In this document: positions 59,701-64,000 of the stretch, in pieces
Position numbering within the stretch: the stretch's first letter is position 1
How the letters are laid out: each line of letters starts with the position of its first letter
Origin: Humulus lupulus
Taxonomy: Eukaryota > Streptophyta > Magnoliopsida > Rosales > Cannabaceae
DNA: 64,000 bases
Direction of reading: 5' to 3'
Assembly: GCF_963169125.1 (NCBI RefSeq)
Contig: NC_084796.1
Coordinates: 91,248,888 to 91,312,887 of the forward strand
Made by a program: the position numbers and the translations under genes
The notes under the pieces: generated by a model
The model's database searches: none
What the model saw: the letters and a program-made list of their open reading frames with translations, nothing else
What the model was told of the DNA's origin: nothing

Positions 59701-60103
59701 TGGATTATGAACTTACAGAAGCAATTAGAACAATAAACACTATCTGAACCCTTGTTAGAAACGCATAAGATTTGAATTCAATAAACAAAAATACGGAAGG
59801 AAAATATGAATGTGGTAAAACCAATTTCACTTAGGCTATGAGCAAGGAAACATCAAATGTAGGGAAAGTTCTTCATAGTTAAGGTGTAATATAACAAACT
59901 ATCTACATCTTGTATTGTTCAGATTTCTGAAAGTTTAGGCAGATCCAGGCAATAATTTCAGGTAAAGTCAGGATAACTTTTACAGACAGAAACAAAGCAG
60001 CAATAATTTTTTCAAGCAACTAAATTGTGATTGGGGCTAAATGTGTTACAGTTGAGAAAAACAACAAAAGGCTAGCTACTATAGATTGGAAAAGAAAACG
60101 CTA
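56791..60103. other. Long non-coding interior
   Basis: No exon recognised with confidence. Two minus-strand stretches (57,640-57,760 and 58,690-58,790) look mildly coding but match nothing I know. Confidence 0.35.
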
Positions 60104-60520
60104 CCAGCAAGAACCAGCCCACTGTGCTTGAGGCATTGTGCTTGTTTCACATTGAGCAGGTTTTCCAGATAAAGGATCTGTGGTTTTAACCTGAAAATAA
60201 GTGATAGAAGTCAAGGGATTTGAATTCTGAAGGCACTCAGAAAAAAATAAATGCAAAATCATTTCTAAAACAATGATAACAAACTAACGTGTCATGTTAT
60301 TGAACAACTAATTCAAAACTTTTGCATGCAACTTGTAAAGTTACAAAATGCAAGTCTCTCCCGTAGGTCATCAAAAAGAAACTTTAAAAAAATGGGCATA
60401 TGAATTACACATACCCAAGACTTTGCTTTTGAGAGTGGAGGCTCCCCTGTTCCAGTCGAAGTAAAATCATCCAACTCAGTTTCAGAAAGGGGAACACTCT
60501 CACCAGTTACATGATTACAT
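60104..60520 (-). pseudogene. Organellar leucyl-tRNA synthetase, two exon fragments
   Basis: The first exon, about 60,520 to 60,415, encodes ELDDFTSTGTGEPPLSKAKS and W, then donor GTATGT. The second, 60,190 to about 60,104, follows acceptor TTTTCAG and encodes VKTTDPLSGKPAQCETSTMP, then QAQWAGSCW, then TAG. The LDDF.PTGTGEPPL and ET.TMPQWAGSCW words are diagnostic of bacterial-type LeuRS, in plants the enzyme of chloroplast and mitochondrion. They mark the segment just before the catalytic-domain YYLR motif. Changes from the norm: P to S in F.PTGTG, R.RET altered to QCET, and a two-residue insertion (AQ) before WAGSCW. Only about 60 of more than 900 residues remain. Confidence 0.85.
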
Positions 60521-61366
60521 CCAAGAAAATAACAGGAATATGTTCACCTAAAGAACGACATGTTTGAGGCAAGTAAAGCATATACTATCTATAGGACCTA
60601 GAGTTATTTGAGCCAACCAATGAACATAAACTTCAGTTTATTGACAAACCACCTATTACATAACTGCGTTAGTAAATTATCTTTAATAATCACATGTAAT
60701 AAGCCCTCCAAATGTTCAAAATTTCAGAACTGTTTTTTACTAACAAAGATGTTGCACCAAAATGAAGTAGCCCAACCATGCAATTCTAATTCTAAATAGC
60801 TTAAATATGTTGCACCTAAAATTATTAGCCTAAACATAGAGAGATAATCGAATGCTCCATCTAGTTAAATTCAGATTCCAGACTTCTAACCCCAAAACTA
60901 ATAGCCTAAACATAGAAATACAATCGGTCTACTCAAATTCACAATGCACAAATCTAAGCCTAAAGAAAACCAGTCCTCATTCTTTTAATTTAAGTTAATT
61001 TTGGTTAGAACTTAGATGAAAAATCAGTGTTATCCTATAATCATAATAGGTTATGTGGATATGGACAGGACATAATAGAAATAAAAAAATTAAATCCAGA
61101 AACTCCCGAAAGAGTAACTGTGTAGCTACATCACTAAGGTAAGCACATTAGTTTTCAGAAAGATTTCCTAGGCAAGCAACTTAAAACTGAATAGCTAAGA
61201 AAAGGTTAATCTCACAAGGCATTATTCATTTGTCAATCATGTGCAGCCAGTAACAAAGGTGGATTCTTTTGTTAGCATAAAAGTTCGCATTACAACTAGT
61301 GTGCAGCAGGACTAGTAAATAACCATTGAGAAGAGAGTTTAAAGCCATAGACATTCTTTAACCTAC
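60521..61366. other. Interior, no gene recognised
   Basis: AT-rich sequence between the LeuRS and HTATSF1-like fragments. No exon recognised. Confidence 0.35.
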
Positions 61367-61903
61367 CCTCGTTTTAGTAGGCATGAACATATAATGAAGA
61401 ACAACAGTAGCTGGAATAGACAACTTTGCATCATCACGACCACCTGTCATACAGATGATGGTTTAATGGTTGATGAAACAAAGAAAGAATATAACATAGT
61501 TTATAAAAAGAATACTTCCAAGTATATATCATGAGCAACTTAAAAGAAGATAATGTTTCACTAAAATTCAGGGAATTCCAAAAGGCAACTCAAATTGAAG
61601 CAATTCAGCACTTATGAAAGAGAAATTAACTTGCAAGCCAATATGCACAAGGATCTGAAGCACTAAAATTTGACTCTAAAACAATATTGACCAACACTGG
61701 AATTTTTTCAACAATATCGTATCAATATTAAGAAAGGAAACAGAGTGAGAACGTAAACAGCATGCAATATAAGGTCACTGAACTATTAAATAGAGCATTT
61801 AAGAGTACCATAAAAAGCTTACCCCATCCAAGCATCTTATCTTCCACCTTCTTAAGTTTCATTTTCTTCTTGTTGTCAACTTTCTTGGAAATAAATGTAT
61901 TCC
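61367..61903 (-). pseudogene. HTATSF1/CUS2-like splicing factor, two exon fragments
   Basis: Exon 1, 61,903-61,823 (acceptor TTAACACAG, donor GGATGGG|GTAAGC), encodes KKVDNKKKMKLKKVEDKMLG and W. Exon 2, 61,443-61,367 (acceptor GTATGACAG, donor GAGG|GTAGGT), continues in phase with GGRDDAKLSIPATVVLHYMF and MPTKTR. KKVE.KMLGWGGRDDAK..IPATV and a following .NMFTP-like word are typical of the linker and start of the C-terminal RRM/UHM of plant HTATSF1 homologues, which take part in U2 snRNP function in the nucleus. RNMFTPAEMR-type residues have drifted to HYMFMPTKTR. Splice sites and phase are preserved; the rest of the gene is absent. Confidence 0.8.
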
Positions 61904-62651
61904 CTGTGTTAAGAAAAAACTGAGATTACATTAATGAGTCACTGTAAGCCCCATAAGGACAGCAAAACTAGTCATTTAAAGACATCTCAAGCAACAAAGT
62001 TCCTTTCTAAAACACTATTTTTGGTGTACAATGATGCATTATCATCGAATATAAAAGATGGAAAATGAAGCATCTTCAAAGATTAACTAAAGAACTAGTC
62101 CTCGATCCCAAAAATCTATCAGCAACTGTAAATTCCATCAGAAAATAAAACCAAGCAAAATCTGATAGTTACACAATGCACCCATCAGAAACTAATCACA
62201 AATTTGAAAGAAGAAATAAAAACTAATAATGAGATAAGCACAAATCCAAACACTTGAAGAAAGCCTAAAGGATTGACTTGTCAAATTATGGTTATATAAT
62301 GTAAGCAGAATCCACAGACGACATTATAATGAATGTATGTCTTAAGCATGGAAATATATACATTTGTACAAGTACATAAAATATAATACAGTCTCATAGC
62401 ATGCTAATCATGCACAGTACACTACAGTATCGCTAATCATGCTAATCAAAAGGTACTGCCATTTCTAACTTCCTACAGCTTTAAACAAATAGCACAGCTA
62501 AAAGACTTTTAGTTGACAAACTAAAAATAACTAGGAACCAGCCAATATGGAATAAACACCACAAGGCAAAACCAGAAAACTACATGATCTCAAATAAAGA
62601 TGCATAAACGCGGTAGGCGATCCTAACAGACGAACAAGGAAAGAAGCTCAC
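61904..62651. other. Junction between HTATSF1-like and RAPTOR fragments
   Basis: No coding exon. It begins, in minus-strand reading, as the intron after RAPTOR exon 5 and ends as the intron before the HTATSF1-like exon, so the fusion point of the two donor genes lies here. The next RAPTOR exon is not found. Confidence 0.5.
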
Positions 62652-63949
62652 CATCTCAAAGCCATCTTAATAGGTGTTGTGAGACAAGACGTAAACACTT
62701 CTGCAGGAAATTCAGCACTTTGTGGAAGAGTCTCATGTGCTTCACATGCTCCAAGTAGAATGCAATCCCTTGTGGATCCAAAGGAGCTAGAAGCAACCCA
62801 ATCATGAAGTTGCCAAACCATCAAATCAAGTCCCTATATATACAAATATATTTATATATAAATATCTAAATTACAGATAATGAATTCATGTCACGTAGCA
62901 ACTTAATTATCAATACATATATCAGTTCATTATATGTTTTGAGTTAAATCTTTACCTCAATAAAAGCATTCACAATATTCCCAGCCGCAGAGCAATCAAA
63001 AACATATATGGAGGGTGTCTTCAACCAAGAATCAAGGTCACTGATTGGCAAAGGGATATACTGTGTATAACTCTGCAGTACCAATAACATTGGTGAGAAA
63101 CCAAGCAAGACTCTAGTGATTGACCTTAAATTAAACCACATAAAAAAGTTTCAAAGAAATAGAAGACCTTATTGAAAACCAAAATTTCACCACTATAAGT
63201 CGGCTTAGGCACACCATGGCTATTATAATGAAATAAGACCCTCTCAGACTTGGCATATCGGCGACATGTATTACAAAGTTTCTTCACTTCATCCACAGTA
63301 GGATAAGGCTGGACCTTATATCGTGCCTGCTCAAAGATCTTCAAAGGTAAATAAAATCCAATCTAAGACAATATTATATGAACTCTGTACAAGCCAATAA
63401 TATCCTCACCCTTGGTTGCCACCTTTCATACTGAGCACTCAAATTTTTCCCAATTGTTTGAAGAGCTTTCTGCGGTGCCATTGAAAAAGGATTTGCAAGC
63501 AAAGGATTACAAAATCTAGTAGTTATTCTACTCACAATTTGGCACAACCAATGTTATATATCAACTGAATTTCAAATTGATGAAGGTACATCACAGAACC
63601 CCATTTCAACAAACAATTAAGAGAAATAAATGAAATTAGTTGAAAAGATAAGAGTAAACTCATCTTTAGGTAGCCATTTCAAGACTAAACCACTATCTGA
63701 TGGACCGATGGGAAGACAAGCCTCATGCCGAAATTCACACAAAACAACTGTTTGAGGCAAATAAGCCATACTCGTGGTAGTGGCAGTCGTACCATTACCA
63801 TAACTATTACTAGCAGTCTCCGAATCCATTCTCTGCGAACTTAAATCAACATCATCATGGCTCGAAATGTACTCTTCTTCCAACTATTTCGAAACAACCG
63901 CCACCGAAGATTGCGAAAACCTGGAGGCCATCAAATCCCCCAATGACAT
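62652..63949 (-). pseudogene. RAPTOR1: RAPTOR N-terminal fragment, five exons, broken
   Basis: RAPTOR is the substrate-recruiting subunit of TORC1, and its N-terminal RNC domain has a caspase-like fold. Exon 1 (63,949 to about 63,660) starts MSLGDLMASRF and later has MAYLPQTVVLCEF and ACLPIGPSDSGL; codon 22 is TAG (63,886-63,884). Exon 2 keeps only its end (63,490-63,410, [16 protein letters not shown]). Exon 3 (63,326-63,168): [31 protein letters not shown] (HYNGHG is usual). Exon 4 (63,072-62,956): [38 protein letters not shown]. Exon 5 (62,809-62,652): [36 protein letters not shown]. Its acceptor reads AA instead of AG. The HEAT and WD40 regions are missing, so the copy cannot make RAPTOR. 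Confidence 0.92.
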
Positions 63950-64000
63950 TCAAATCAAAAAAAGCCTCAATAAACATAACCAACAGCTCAAGAAGAGATC

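Larger units (their letters stand above)
54388..64000. mobile_element. Gene-fragment-carrying CACTA element, left end to window edge
   Basis: The left terminus CACTACAAGAAAAAATTC interrupts Sirevirus integrase. It is followed to about 54,800 by a dozen copies in both orientations of an ATAACAC(A/T) motif, the layout of CACTA subterminal repeats. No mirror terminus, no second repeat block and no continuation of the Sirevirus appear before 64,000, so the element seems to extend past the right edge. From 55,155 onward it holds exon fragments of five host genes, all on the minus strand with introns. No TNPA or TNPD sequence is seen. Membership of the far-right fragments is an inference; a Helitron inside the CACTA element is an alternative. 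Confidence 0.65.

Overview
This is a transposon-dominated stretch of a plant nuclear genome, most likely a eudicot. The evidence is Tekay-type chromovirus, Tat-type and Sirevirus retrotransposons, En/Spm (CACTA) transposons, AT-rich spacers, and intron-containing fragments of plant genes. The species cannot be named from sequence alone. No intact host gene is visible, and nearly every recognisable reading frame is broken.

Layout. 1-14,783: Ty3/gypsy debris, including a minus-strand LTR with its tRNA-Met primer site, a gag scrap, a second minus-strand LTR with element sequence on both sides, and two pol pseudogenes meeting head to head near 9,366. The plus-strand pol ends in a full LTR (12,419-14,783) that abuts CACTA transposase sequence. 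14,784-23,695: an old CACTA element (CACTA-1) split by a solo LTR with TSD TACCC. That LTR is split by a second solo LTR (TSD AAACG), which holds a third (TSD AATCT). 24,090-34,000: two Tat-type remnants carrying the long antisense ORF family (Transposase_28-like). One is split by a solo chromovirus LTR. The other lies downstream of an integrase tail and among several tandem repeat arrays.

34,000-41,652 is mostly gene-free. It holds a short complete CACTA derivative (34,825-36,199, TSD ATT), a foldback element and one unidentified decayed reading frame. 41,653-47,528 is a CACTA element (CACTA-2, TSD AAT) that keeps a decayed TNPA-like gene but has lost nearly all of its transposase. It also carries three tandem copies of a roughly 130-base hairpin. 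It sits in the LTR of a minus-strand Copia element (47,529-50,332), into which a plus-strand Sirevirus inserted at 50,333.

54,388-64,000: the Sirevirus pol is cut by a CACTA terminus with subterminal repeats. The remaining 9.6 kb carries, all on the minus strand, exon fragments with introns from five unrelated host genes: DPH5, a class IV aminotransferase, organellar leucyl-tRNA synthetase, an HTATSF1/CUS2-like splicing factor, and the N-terminal part of RAPTOR. This is best read as a gene-fragment-capturing CACTA (Pack-CACTA) that runs past the right edge, and it is the most interesting part of the window.
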